This document shows, in pieces, positions 25,725 through 33,743 of a stretch of 64,000 bases of DNA. Within the stretch, counting starts at the first letter, position 1. Each line of letters opens with the position of its first letter. The translations under genes were made by a program, and so were the position numbers. The stretch is taken from assembly GCA_003001795.1 (NCBI GenBank), contig PVNI01000002.1, forward strand, positions 434,001 to 498,000. The letters are read 5' to 3'. The notes below the pieces were generated by a model, which saw only the letters and a program-made list of their open reading frames with translations, did no database searches and was not told where the DNA came from. The DNA is from Actinomadura viridilutea. GTDB taxonomy: Bacteria > Actinomycetota > Actinomycetes > Streptosporangiales > Streptosporangiaceae.

Positions 25725-25740
25725 CCGGCCCCAGAGCCGG
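25725..25740. terminator. short hairpin between convergent genes
   Basis: CCGGC (25725-25729) and GCCGG (25736-25740) around a 6-nt loop, between fadD15 and the NAD(P)-binding protein. Weak. Confidence 0.35.
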
Positions 25741-26406
25741 TTAGAGGGGCGACGACAGGGCGGCGACGGCCTCGGCGACGGGGGTGTCGCCGCCCACGAG
25801 TTCCAGGGTGCGCCGGTTCACCGACGGGGCGTCCAGCAGGGCCGCGATCACCGCGGCGACGTCGTCGCGGGCGACCTCGGCGCGGCCGACCGGGGGCTCG
25901 GCCAACGTGACGCGGCCGGTGCCCGGGTCGTCGGTGAGCCGGCCGGGGCGGAGGATCACCCAGTCCAGGTCGCGGGCGCGCAGGTCGTCCTCGGCCTCGC
26001 CCTTGGCCTTGACGTAGGCGGCCCAGACCTCGTCGGCGCCCGGCCGGGGCGGCTGCCCGGCGCCCATGGAGGAGATCTGGACGAACCGCCGGACGCCCGT
26101 GCGCTCGGCGGCGTCGGCCATGAGGACCGAGGCGGCGCGGTCCACGGTGTCCTTGCGGGCGGCGCCGCTGCCCGGCCCGGCCCCGGCGGCGAACACGACC
26201 GCGTCGGCGCCGTCGACGTGCCGCGCGACCTCGGCCACGCCGACGCGCTCCAGATCGCACACGACGGGCTCGGCGCCCGCGGCCCGCACGTCGTCGGCGT
26301 GCGCGGGGTTGCGGAACAGGGAGCGCACCCGGTCGCCCCGGGCGGTCAGCAGCCTGGCCAGCCGCAGCGCGATCTTCCCGTGGCCTCCGGCGATCACAAC
26401 GTCCAT
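25741..26406 (-). CDS. NAD(P)H-binding protein (atypical SDR / NmrA-like)
   Basis: 221 residues. Rossmann fold with GGHGKIALRLARLL (GxxGxxG), the conserved CDLE after strand 3, VFAAGAG and ISSMGAG. The family Tyr/Lys pair appears as YVKAKGEAE. The length and lack of a C-terminal substrate domain match atypical five SDRs that act as redox sensors or reductases; the substrate is unknown. The start is the ATG that opens the Rossmann fold. Confidence 0.82.
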   Translation of the reverse strand: MDVVIAGGHGKIALRLARLLTARGDRVRSLFRNPAHADDVRAAGAEPVVCDLERVGVAEVARHVDGADAVVFAAGAGPGSGAARKDTVDRAASVLMADAAERTGVRRFVQISSMGAGQPPRPGADEVWAAYVKAKGEAEDDLRARDLDWVILRPGRLTDDPGTGRVTLAEPPVGRAEVARDDVAAVIAALLDAPSVNRRTLELVGGDTPVAEAVAALSSPL

Positions 26407-26512
26407 GCGGCCGATCCTAGGCGGACGCCCCTGGCGCGGCGCACAGCGCACGTCCTCCCGCGCGCCGTGCGGAGCGGCGCGCCCGCGCGGTGCGACGGCC
26501 GTACGACGCGGA

Positions 26513-26553
26513 CGGCCGGTGGGGACGCCCCGCAAGAGCGTCCTCACCGGCCG
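26513..26553 (-). terminator. terminator after DUF1996 gene
   Basis: CGGCCGGTGGGGACGC (26513-26528) and GCGTCCTCACCGGCCG (26538-26553), 16 positions with one mismatch, 23 bases beyond the DUF1996 stop. Confidence 0.7.
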
Positions 26554-26575
26554 TGCGTCCGAGGGCCGACGGCGG

Positions 26576-27880
26576 CTAGCTGCAGCGGCGGCCGCTGTTG
26601 ATGCAGTTGACGACGGTCCGCATCAGGCTGTCGGGCATGACGTTGACGAAGTCGCCGTGGTCGGTCACCGGCTTGTGCGCCTGCTCGGGGAAGGAGTCCA
26701 GGGCGAACGCGAGCGGCCGGTTCGGCAGGTTGTAGCGCAGCGTCATGCGCAGCTGCGGGATCGCCCGGGTGCCGGCCGGGCAGGCGCCGGACTGGTCGGG
26801 GAACACCACGTGCGAGCGGTGGTTGGCGCTGTCGGTGTTCTGGCCGTCCCAGCAGCTGGGGAACTCCAGAATGCGGGTCAGCCGGCTGCCGCGGGGGCAC
26901 AGCGGGTACTTGTCGGTGAACCCTCGGTTCTCCTGGCCGGAGCAGGTCCACAGCGCACGCGCGTTGGCGGTGCCGTTCGTACCCGCCTTGGCGTCACCGG
27001 TGATGACGCGCATGAACCTCGGCATCGCGACGACCTTGCTGCGGGGGTTGCCGCGGAATTCCATCCGCGCCTCCACTGGCAGCACGATCCGGCCGATGTT
27101 CCCGTCGGCCGCGCTCTCCGCCGCCGTCGGGGAGTCGTCCCGCTGGGTGCGGTTGCGCATCACGGGCCAGAAGTAGGCGGACTTGTCGCCTCGGGCGCAC
27201 GTGGTGCCCGCCGCCGCCAGGCTCTCGTCGGTGGACTGCCCGTCGGTCGACAGATTGCCGACGTAGTCGTGGGTGTGGTGGGCGCCGTTCCGGACTCCGG
27301 GCGCCGTGATGAAGTTGTCGGGGTTGTGGTGCCGGTTCTGGTTGGTTCCGCAGCGCGACACGAACGTGCCGCGCGAGCCGTTGCGGCCGACGCGCGGCTG
27401 GTTGCGCCGCGGGGCCTGCGCGATCGGGGCGAAGTCGCCGCGGTTGGGACCGGGGACGACCCCCTGGCCCTGCCCTTGATCCTGGCCGCCTTGGCCCTGG
27501 CCTCCCTGGCCGCCCTGGCCCTGGTCCTGACCGCCTTGCCCTTGGTCCTGGCCGCCTTGGTTCTGGCCGTCCCCGGGGGCTCCGGTGCCCGGTGCCTGCC
27601 CGCCGGGAGCCTGGTCGCCAGGCGCCTGGTCGCCCGGTGCCTGCCCGCCGGGAGCCTGCCCGCCGGGCGCCTGGTCACCGGGAGCCTGGTCGCCAGGCGC
27701 CTGGTCACCGGGCATCTGCCCGCCGGGGTCGTTTCCGCCGCGCTGCCCGCCGCGCGGGTCGCCGGGCATCGCGGCGGCGGACCGCTCCCCGGGCGCCGCC
27801 CAGGCCACTGGCTGGGAAACCGAGGCCGCCACCAGCAGCGCTGCCGGAACGGCCACGGCGATGGCTTTCTTCTTGTGCAT
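26576..27880 (-). CDS. secreted DUF1996 protein with GDQAP-repeat linker
   Basis: 434 residues. A Sec signal peptide (Lys-rich start, hydrophobic core, probable cleavage after AWA near residue 28) is followed by a low-complexity region. Residues 57-100 are tandem Pro-Gly-Asp/Gly-Gln-Ala units and 104-140 are Gly/Gln-rich, together like a surface stalk. Residues about 185-430 form a DUF1996 domain: conserved FVSRCGTNQ, HTHDYVGN, LEFPSCWDG and CPAGTRAIPQLRM, with several Cys likely in disulfides. DUF1996 is best known from fungi and actinomycetes and has no established activity. It is probably cotranscribed with the DUF4142 gene 31 bp upstream. Confidence 0.85.
   Translation of the reverse strand: MHKKKAIAVAVPAALLVAASVSQPVAWAAPGERSAAAMPGDPRGGQRGGNDPGGQMPGDQAPGDQAPGDQAPGGQAPGGQAPGDQAPGDQAPGGQAPGTGAPGDGQNQGGQDQGQGGQDQGQGGQGGQGQGGQDQGQGQGVVPGPNRGDFAPIAQAPRRNQPRVGRNGSRGTFVSRCGTNQNRHHNPDNFITAPGVRNGAHHTHDYVGNLSTDGQSTDESLAAAGTTCARGDKSAYFWPVMRNRTQRDDSPTAAESAADGNIGRIVLPVEARMEFRGNPRSKVVAMPRFMRVITGDAKAGTNGTANARALWTCSGQENRGFTDKYPLCPRGSRLTRILEFPSCWDGQNTDSANHRSHVVFPDQSGACPAGTRAIPQLRMTLRYNLPNRPLAFALDSFPEQAHKPVTDHGDFVNVMPDSLMRTVVNCINSGRRCS
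27461..27712 (-). repeat. 15-bp coding repeats of the DUF1996 stalk
   Basis: About nine 15-bp units encode the PG(D/G)QA pentapeptide (27581-27712); Gly-Gln-Asp repeats follow (27461-27571). Nearly identical DNA copies imply recent slippage expansion, so the length may vary among strains. Confidence 0.8.
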
Positions 27881-27911
27881 TGAGATCTCCCTTGAAAGCG
27901 GGGTCGGGGAC

Positions 27912-28550
27912 CTATTTGGAGACGAGGGACTCCTCGGTGGCCAGACCCGTGCTCTCCAGCAATGTCAAATGGGTGTTGACGTAGCGCAGCGCACGCTCGG
28001 CGAAAGCGCGCATTTCGGTGTTCTTCGTCTCGGAGCGCACCCGGGCGATGGTCGGGAAGACCTTTCCGTGCGCGGTGCGCAGCCGCAGCACGAAGACCTT
28101 GTCGAAATCGGCCCCGGTCGCCTGCGACATCTCCCGCAGCCAGCCCTGCTGGTCGCGGTTGGGCTGGCTGGGCAGCAGCACGCCCAGCCGCTGGGCCGTG
28201 GTGCGGGTGTCGGCGTCCAGCTGCGCGTGCTGCTCGGCGATCATCTGGCCGACCTCCTTGACCTTGGCGCTGCCCGCCCGCTGCTGGGCCATCTGGCCCG
28301 CGGGGCCCTCCCACAGGCCGGCCAGGCGCACCTTGACCAGCAGGTCGCGGTCGAGCGGGCTCAGCGGCCCCCACCGGGTCTCGGTCGTGGCGCCGGTGAG
28401 CTTCCCGGACACGCCCGGCTCACCCGGCGGCCGCAGCACCACGAACAGCGCGGCCCCCACCGCGACGACCGCCACCGCGACCAGGAGCACCTGGCTGCGG
28501 CCGAAACGCCGCAGCACCCGAAGCTCCGCCGCTCCGTATGACTTTCCCAC
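27912..28550 (-). CDS. DUF4142 protein with N-terminal membrane anchor
   Basis: 212 residues. A cytoplasmic basic stretch and one membrane helix (about 20-40) anchor an extracellular helical DUF4142 domain: LSPLDRDLLVKVRLAGLWEG, GQMIAEQHAQLDADT and a C-terminal HLTLLES. DUF4142 is a ferritin-like four-helix family of unknown function. GTG start with AAGGA seven bases upstream. Probably forms an operon with the DUF1996 gene downstream. Confidence 0.82.
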   Translation of the reverse strand: MGKSYGAAELRVLRRFGRSQVLLVAVAVVAVGAALFVVLRPPGEPGVSGKLTGATTETRWGPLSPLDRDLLVKVRLAGLWEGPAGQMAQQRAGSAKVKEVGQMIAEQHAQLDADTRTTAQRLGVLLPSQPNRDQQGWLREMSQATGADFDKVFVLRLRTAHGKVFPTIARVRSETKNTEMRAFAERALRYVNTHLTLLESTGLATEESLVSK

Positions 28551-28633
28551 GCGATGTCCTTTCCTTTTCCAAGATCGCGTCGGTCGACCCGACGGGGGTC
28601 ATCGATCGATACGCGCCCGCTCGGTTCTCCGGT

Positions 28634-28662
28634 TCATCCGAATCAGCTTTTTTCTGCGTCAA
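28634..28662 (-). promoter_or_regulatory. candidate promoter of DUF4142/DUF1996 operon
   Basis: TTGACG (28662-28657) with a 17-nt A-rich spacer and GGATGA (28639-28634) upstream of the DUF4142 start. The -35 is good and the -10 poor. Confidence 0.35.
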
Positions 28663-28760
28663 CCGTTGCGGCTTTTCCGGGCAGCGTGAACGCACGCGCG
28701 AGCGCCGCGCGTGCGGTCGAGATGCGGTGTCATCGAGGCGGCACGGCCCGATGGCGGGCG

Positions 28761-28794
28761 GGCGGCGCGGTCGACGGGCGCCGGTCGCGCCGCC
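28761..28794 (-). terminator. terminator of the NuoF/cytochrome operon
   Basis: GGCGGCGCG (28761-28769) and CGCGCCGCC (28786-28794) form a 9-bp perfect stem, beginning about 15 bases past the NuoF-like stop. Confidence 0.5.
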
Positions 28795-28808
28795 GCGCCG
28801 CCCGCGGG

Positions 28809-30302
28809 TCATGCCGGCGTCACCCGCAGGGCGAGGGCCGGGCACATCGCGATGGCGCGCTGCACGTCCCGCTCCATCCAGGTCGGGATCTCGTTGCCCA
28901 GCACCTGAGGGAAGCCGTAGCGGTCCAGCTGGATCAGCTCCGGGAGCAGGTACGCGCACAGGCCGTGGCCGTCGCAGCGCCCCCAGTCGATGGACACCTT
29001 GCCCTCGGTGCCCTTCGGGACGGGCAGCGGCAGCACCCCGAAGGTCTTCAGGCCGCAGTCGCCGCCGCGCATGTGCATCCGGATGTCGTCGACGAAGGTG
29101 TCCATCGCCGACAGCACGAACTTGGCGGTGCCGTCGGGGTGCGAGCAGGCGCCCCGGCCCCGTCCGATCCCGGCGGCGCGCCGCACGTCGTCCGGGATCG
29201 CCGCCCCGCCCATCAGCGCGTTCAGCGCGCGCACGATCTCCGGCAGGCCGAGGCGGCACGGGCCGCACTGCCCCGCCGAGTCGCGCGCCAGGTACGACGC
29301 GATGCGGGTGACCTCGCCCAGCGGGCAGGTGCCCTCGGCGAGCGGCACGATGATGCCCGCGCCGACCGTTCCGCCCACCTTCCGCATCCCCTTGCGGGAC
29401 AGGACGGCCATGCCCACCTTCTGCAGGTCCAGCCAGATGCCGTGGTAGCCGCCCACGAGCACGGCCTGGTAGGGCGGGACGTCGCAGTAGTCCAGGACGG
29501 TCTGCAGCGGCGTGCCCAGCGGCGCCTCCACCACCTTGGTGCCGCCGATGGTCAGCAGCGTCGTGCCGGGCTCGTCCTCGGTGCCCGCCGACGCGTACAG
29601 GTCGGGTCCGAGCGAGGTCAGCACCGCGAGCTGCGCGAACGTCTCGGTGTTGGACAGCAGGGTCGGGCAGCCGTCCACGCCGCGCTCGGCCGCGCGGACC
29701 TTGCGGGTCGGCGGCACCGGCCGCTCGCCGTTGATGGCGTTGATGACGGCGCCGGCCTGCCCGGAGATGAACCGCTCGGTCAGCAGCACCACCCGGGCCG
29801 GCATGCGCCGTTCGGTGATGGCGGCCCGCACCGAGCGGGCGGCCTCCTCGCTCTCCACCGCCACCACGATGCGGCGGGTGCCCAGCGCGGTGGCGGCGAT
29901 CTCGGCGCCGTCCAGCACCAGGTGCGGGGCCCGGGTGAGCAGCACCTTGTCCTTGTAGCTGGCGGGCTCGCCCTCCGCCCCGTTGACCACCACGACCGCG
30001 TCCTCGCTGTCCCGGCGGCCGTCCTGCTCCTCGCCGGGCAGCAGGTTGGCCGGGTCGGCGGACGGGTACCGGATGCGCGACGCGACGGCCATGAGCTTGC
30101 GGGCGAACGGGAAGCCCGCGCCGCCGCGGCCCCGCAGGTCGACCTGTTCGCACATCTTCACCAGGTCCTCCAGCACCGGCGTGTGCAGCTTGCCGTGCAC
30201 GGCCAGGTGCCGGCTGAGGTCCAGGCGATCGAACCGGTCGAAGCCGAGCGTCAGCCGTGGGCCGCCGATGTTGCCGACGGTGATCGCGGAGGTGGACGTC
30301 AT
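28809..30302 (-). CDS. NuoF-like NADH-binding protein fused to a ferredoxin domain
   Basis: 497 residues. FMN/NADH-binding domain with LRGRGGAGFPFARKL (56-70), NGAEGEPASYKDK (107-119) and an SLBB-like region, as in complex I NuoF. The iron-sulfur region has Cys346, Cys349 and Cys386, but the first Cys of the usual CxxCxxC triplet is Ala343. A C-terminal ferredoxin domain has Cys443-x5-Cys449 and Cys487-Pro, the pattern of a single [3Fe-4S] or [4Fe-4S] cluster. No NuoE or NuoG is nearby. The ATG overlaps the cytochrome b stop as ATGA, so it probably passes electrons from NADH to that protein. Confidence 0.85.
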   Translation of the reverse strand: MTSTSAITVGNIGGPRLTLGFDRFDRLDLSRHLAVHGKLHTPVLEDLVKMCEQVDLRGRGGAGFPFARKLMAVASRIRYPSADPANLLPGEEQDGRRDSEDAVVVVNGAEGEPASYKDKVLLTRAPHLVLDGAEIAATALGTRRIVVAVESEEAARSVRAAITERRMPARVVLLTERFISGQAGAVINAINGERPVPPTRKVRAAERGVDGCPTLLSNTETFAQLAVLTSLGPDLYASAGTEDEPGTTLLTIGGTKVVEAPLGTPLQTVLDYCDVPPYQAVLVGGYHGIWLDLQKVGMAVLSRKGMRKVGGTVGAGIIVPLAEGTCPLGEVTRIASYLARDSAGQCGPCRLGLPEIVRALNALMGGAAIPDDVRRAAGIGRGRGACSHPDGTAKFVLSAMDTFVDDIRMHMRGGDCGLKTFGVLPLPVPKGTEGKVSIDWGRCDGHGLCAYLLPELIQLDRYGFPQVLGNEIPTWMERDVQRAIAMCPALALRVTPA

Positions 30303-31066
30303 CGCACCGTTTCACCACCCCGTGCACCCGCCTGAGGCACGGACATCGGGTCGGCGACGCCGGGCGCCTGCGCCATGGTGCGCTGCGCGACGGTGGACGG
30401 GTCGGTCAGGTCCTGGCCGACGTAGCGGATCTCGCGCGGCTTGCCCGCCGCGAACAGCCGGGTGACCAGGCCCAGGAAGACGGCGCCGGCGCACAGGATG
30501 TAGCTGAGGTTCACCCAGTTGGCCGCCGCGCGCCCGGCGGTGAGACCGTGGATCAGGGCCAGCGGCCAGGCGACGTAGGCGACGGCGTGCATGGAGCGCC
30601 ACAGCCACGGCGCGCCGCCGCGGAAGGCGAACCGCACCCGCAGCACGCCGGTCACCCCGAGGAAGATCATCATCTCCATGGCGAGGGTGCCGAGGCCGAT
30701 CGGCCCGAAGCTGGGGATGACGATCTGCGCCGGGGAGGCCAGCCCGCCCAGCACCTTCACGGTGAAGTGCGCGATCACGCACGTCACCGACAGCAGTGAG
30801 GCCGCCCGGTGCACGCCCTGGATCAGCACGCGGTGCCGGATGTGCAGGATGAACCGGTCGGTGGCCAGCAGGCCGGTGACCACCGCCGCGGTCAGCGTCA
30901 GCAGCGTGAACACGCCCACGTAGTAGTTCAGGAACGCCTGCACCCGACCGGCCGCGGCGGCTCCCGGAGGGGTCGCCGCCCCCACCAGTACCAGCACCGA
31001 GGCGAGCGCGATGGCCCACAGCGCCCAAGACGGCAGGACGGGCTCGTCGCTACTGCGGATCTTCAC
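30299..31066 (-). CDS. ferric reductase-like transmembrane cytochrome b
   Basis: 255 residues with about six helices. Two His pairs, His86-x13-His100 and His160-x12-His173, are spaced to hold two b haems across the membrane, as in ferric reductases, NADPH oxidases and MsrQ. There is no FAD/NAD domain on the chain; the downstream NuoF/ferredoxin protein could supply electrons. Its GTG start lies inside the last codons of the LytM-like gene (17-bp overlap), with GAGGAG upstream. It probably moves electrons from the cytoplasm to an outside acceptor. Confidence 0.82.
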   Translation of the reverse strand: MKIRSSDEPVLPSWALWAIALASVLVLVGAATPPGAAAAGRVQAFLNYYVGVFTLLTLTAAVVTGLLATDRFILHIRHRVLIQGVHRAASLLSVTCVIAHFTVKVLGGLASPAQIVIPSFGPIGLGTLAMEMMIFLGVTGVLRVRFAFRGGAPWLWRSMHAVAYVAWPLALIHGLTAGRAAANWVNLSYILCAGAVFLGLVTRLFAAGKPREIRYVGQDLTDPSTVAQRTMAQAPGVADPMSVPQAGARGGETVR

Positions 31067-33164
31067 TGGTCGAACTCCTCTTCGGTGTTGCGGAAGGCGC
31101 GGGATTCTCCTGGTCGGTCTCGGACTTCTTGCCGCCGCCCTTGCCGTTGCCGCCCTTGCCGGACTCGCCGCCCTCGTCCTGGCCCGGCGGGATCTCCTCG
31201 TCCTCGGGCGGCACCGGGCCGAGATTGGCCAGCAGGCCGCCGGGGAGCACCTGCATCAGCCCGCGCTGGGCGAACCCCAGCAGCGGATCGGCCTGCTCGC
31301 GGAACGTCCAGCCGCCGATCCGCGCCCCCTCCAGCGGCACCGCCTCCTCGCCGCGGCGCAACCCGAACTGCACCTCGGCGCGCGGGGAGGGCGCGCCGCC
31401 GCAGGGCCGCGCGGTCCCGGTGCGTCCCAGCGGGGCGCCGCGCCGCACCAGGCTGCCGTCCCGCTGGGGGGTGACCGCGGTCACCCGGTAGTACGCGCTG
31501 GCCAGACCGCTGTCGTGCACCACCATGACCAGCGCGTTGCCCGCGTTGTCGCGGCAGAAGCGGTAGACCCGGCCGTCGCCGGCGGCCAGCACGCGCCCGT
31601 CGCCTCCGGAGAAGGCGAGCGTGCCCAGCGGCCGCCCCGGCTGCGCGCCGCCGTCGGCGGCGGTGCCCATCGTCCAGATGTCGCCGATCTTCCAGGGCAG
31701 CATGAGCCGGTCGCCGACGCGGGACCCGTTGGTCGCGGCGGCGGCCTGCTGGGCGGTGATGCCGCTGAAGCGCGCCAGCGCCCGCGCCTCCTCGGGCGGC
31801 ATCACGGAGGCGGGCATGCGGCCGAGCTGGGCGGCGAACGCGCTGGAGCCCGACAGCGCGGTCTGCCAGCGTCCCAGCGACCAGCGCGCCACGAAGAACG
31901 CCACCTCGGGCATCGTCGAGCGGTTCTGCGGCACCGGGATCACGGTGGTGCCGAACGCCCATGTCCGGTCGGGGCTCATGCGGATGGTGGCGACGATGGG
32001 CTGCCCGGTCACCTCGGCCCCGTAGGCCAGCCGGGCGGCCGGGCCGCGCTCCTGCAGGGTGACGCGGCGGATCTGCGCGGTCAGCGTCTCCACGTCGGGC
32101 GCGGCCGGCGCGGACGCGCCGGGGGTCTGCGCGGGGCGCTGCGAGGGCTGCTCGCGCTGCGGTCGGGTCGTCTTGTCGCGCTCGTCGGGCAGCGCGCCCG
32201 CCGACCCGGCCTGCTGCGGCGTGCCGATGGGGCCGCCTTCGATGACGGCGCGCTCCACGACAGCCAGCAGGGAGAGGCCGACGACGACGGACAGGGTGAG
32301 CGCGCCCGCGCTCAGCCGGTCGGTCTGCCCGAGCTTGATCCGCGGGCGCGGTGCGGCGGGCCGGGCGTCGTCCCGGCGCCGTGCCCGGTCCGACGGACGC
32401 CCGCCTCTCCAGGCGCGGCGCTCGCTCTTGCCGCGCGGCCCGGGCGAGAACACCCTCTCCTCGCGCGTCGCGCGCGCCGGGGCGCTGTCATCGAACGCAC
32501 GGTCATCGAACGCACGGTCATTGAAGGCACGGTCATTGAAGGAACGGTCATCGAACGCACGCGGCCGCGCCCCGAGGTCGCGGCGAAGCGGCATGACGCG
32601 CGGGCCGGACGCCGGGCCCGCAGGGCCGGCCGCCGCGCCGACCGCGCCGGAGGCGAGGCCGCCCGGTTCCGAGGCGAACGCCCGCGGCCGCAGTCCTCGG
32701 GCGGTGAGGTCCTCGGTGGTGTCGAGGTCGCTGTCGAATCGCCCGCCGGCCGGGAAGCGGGAGCTGGGGTGCTCTGCGGGCGAGCGCCGCTCGCTGAGGG
32801 GGCGCATGGGTGCGCGCCGCTCGCGCCGGGGCGGTTCGGTCGCGGGCCGCTTCAGCGGTGCGCCGAGGGACGGTGCGGACGGCCCACGAGGACTCGCTTC
32901 GTCGAGGAGCGTCTCTTCCGATGAACGCTTGCCGAACAGCCATTCCTCGGCCACGCCGTCCGACCCGGAACGCTGCGACCGCGCCCGCTGCCGCTGCTGC
33001 GGCCGCCGGCTCCGGGAGCGCCGGCCTCCGCCCGGCCGGTCCTCCCAGAAGCGCGCGTACGCGTCCTGCGAGGTCGCAGAGGTCTCCTGCGGAGACACGC
33101 GAGTCGCCTGCGGCGACGCATGGGTGAAGCCTTGAGACGCATGCCTGCCGTCGCGTTGCGCCAT
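31050..33164 (-). CDS. membrane-anchored protein with degenerate M23 (LytM-like) domain
   Basis: 704 residues. A long Arg/Pro-rich cytoplasmic region (1-290) contains five 5-residue FDDRA/FNDRA repeats. One membrane helix follows (SAGALTLSVVVGLSLLAVVE). The extracellular part has an unassigned region and a C-terminal M23 peptidase-like fold (LPWKIGDIWTMG ... GDGRVYRFC ... VVHDSGLASAYYRV ... AEVQFGLRRGEEAVPL). The zinc His of the first motif and the HxH motif (here RAEVQF) are missing, so it is probably not a hydrolase but a wall-binding scaffold. The ATG at 33164 has AGGAGAGG upstream. First gene of the operon with cytochrome b and NuoF-like proteins. Confidence 0.75.
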   Translation of the reverse strand: MAQRDGRHASQGFTHASPQATRVSPQETSATSQDAYARFWEDRPGGGRRSRSRRPQQRQRARSQRSGSDGVAEEWLFGKRSSEETLLDEASPRGPSAPSLGAPLKRPATEPPRRERRAPMRPLSERRSPAEHPSSRFPAGGRFDSDLDTTEDLTARGLRPRAFASEPGGLASGAVGAAAGPAGPASGPRVMPLRRDLGARPRAFDDRSFNDRAFNDRAFDDRAFDDSAPARATREERVFSPGPRGKSERRAWRGGRPSDRARRRDDARPAAPRPRIKLGQTDRLSAGALTLSVVVGLSLLAVVERAVIEGGPIGTPQQAGSAGALPDERDKTTRPQREQPSQRPAQTPGASAPAAPDVETLTAQIRRVTLQERGPAARLAYGAEVTGQPIVATIRMSPDRTWAFGTTVIPVPQNRSTMPEVAFFVARWSLGRWQTALSGSSAFAAQLGRMPASVMPPEEARALARFSGITAQQAAAATNGSRVGDRLMLPWKIGDIWTMGTAADGGAQPGRPLGTLAFSGGDGRVLAAGDGRVYRFCRDNAGNALVMVVHDSGLASAYYRVTAVTPQRDGSLVRRGAPLGRTGTARPCGGAPSPRAEVQFGLRRGEEAVPLEGARIGGWTFREQADPLLGFAQRGLMQVLPGGLLANLGPVPPEDEEIPPGQDEGGESGKGGNGKGGGKKSETDQENPAPSATPKRSSTSEDPQ
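32488..32562 (-). repeat. five 15-bp coding repeats
   Basis: Units 32488-32502, 32503-32517, 32518-32532, 32533-32547 and 32548-32562 follow TCATCGAACGCACGG with few changes and encode Phe-Asp/Asn-Asp-Arg-Ala/Ser in the cytoplasmic tail of the LytM-like protein. Confidence 0.9.
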
Positions 33165-33743
33165 GCCCCTCTCCTGTGGAAGGGAGGCGGAGCGCTCGGC
33201 GAACGAGGGCACAGGTCCGCACCGCACCGGGCCCGCTCATACCCGGCGCTGGTTCCCTGAGACAGTGCGGCCGCCACCGTGGGAGCCCGCTCTGCTCCGG
33301 TGGCGTCCGGGGGCCTCCCCTCCTCGGGGCGGGCCCGCACCCACGGAGCATACGCCCCATGAGCCACTTGGATGCGCATCGACGACAAAATTTCCATCTC
33401 CGCCGATGCCATACGCACGAGTCCGGCGAGCGGTTCGGGCATGTCGGCGGCCACGTCCGGCCCGCCGCGCGACCGCCGGACGGTTCGGCGAGCCGCGCGA
33501 ATGAGACGAGGATCACGTTCGGGCCGCCCCGCGCGGGCGGCGGGCCGCGCGCTCCCAGGACCGCCCCGAAGGCGACGTCGCCCCAGGCAGGTCGGCGATC
33601 CGCCGGTCGCGGCCGGTCGCATCGGGGCTTAGCACCGTCTGATTTATCCCTTAAGTGGCCCATAACAGACTTCGCGGCGTCGTCCGGCCGGCCTAGCGTC
33701 GACGCCGTCATCGGCCGCCGACACGACCGGAGGAGGTGCCCCG
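33165..33743. other. gene-poor region upstream of the LytM-like operon
   Basis: 579 bp between the minus-strand operon start and a plus-strand ORF with a strong ribosome-binding site. It includes an unusually AT-rich patch near 33385-33400 and another at 33638-33670. No supported gene or known RNA family was found; I looked here for a c-di-AMP riboswitch and did not find one. Confidence 0.5.
33638..33670. promoter_or_regulatory. AT-rich imperfect inverted repeat, possible operator
   Basis: GTCTGATTTAT (33638-33648) mirrors ATAACAGAC (33662-33670) with a two-base gap, around CCCTTAAGTGGCCC. It lies about 75 bp before the start codon of the decayed gene at 33744. Confidence 0.35.

Noticed and set aside
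31050..32000. Annotating the LytM-like protein as an active M23 endopeptidase
   Set aside because: Both zinc-binding motifs lack the required His residues.
33165..33420. Possible c-di-AMP riboswitch in front of the LytM-like gene
   Set aside because: Wall-peptidase genes often carry one, but none of the ydaO core motifs is present on this strand here.
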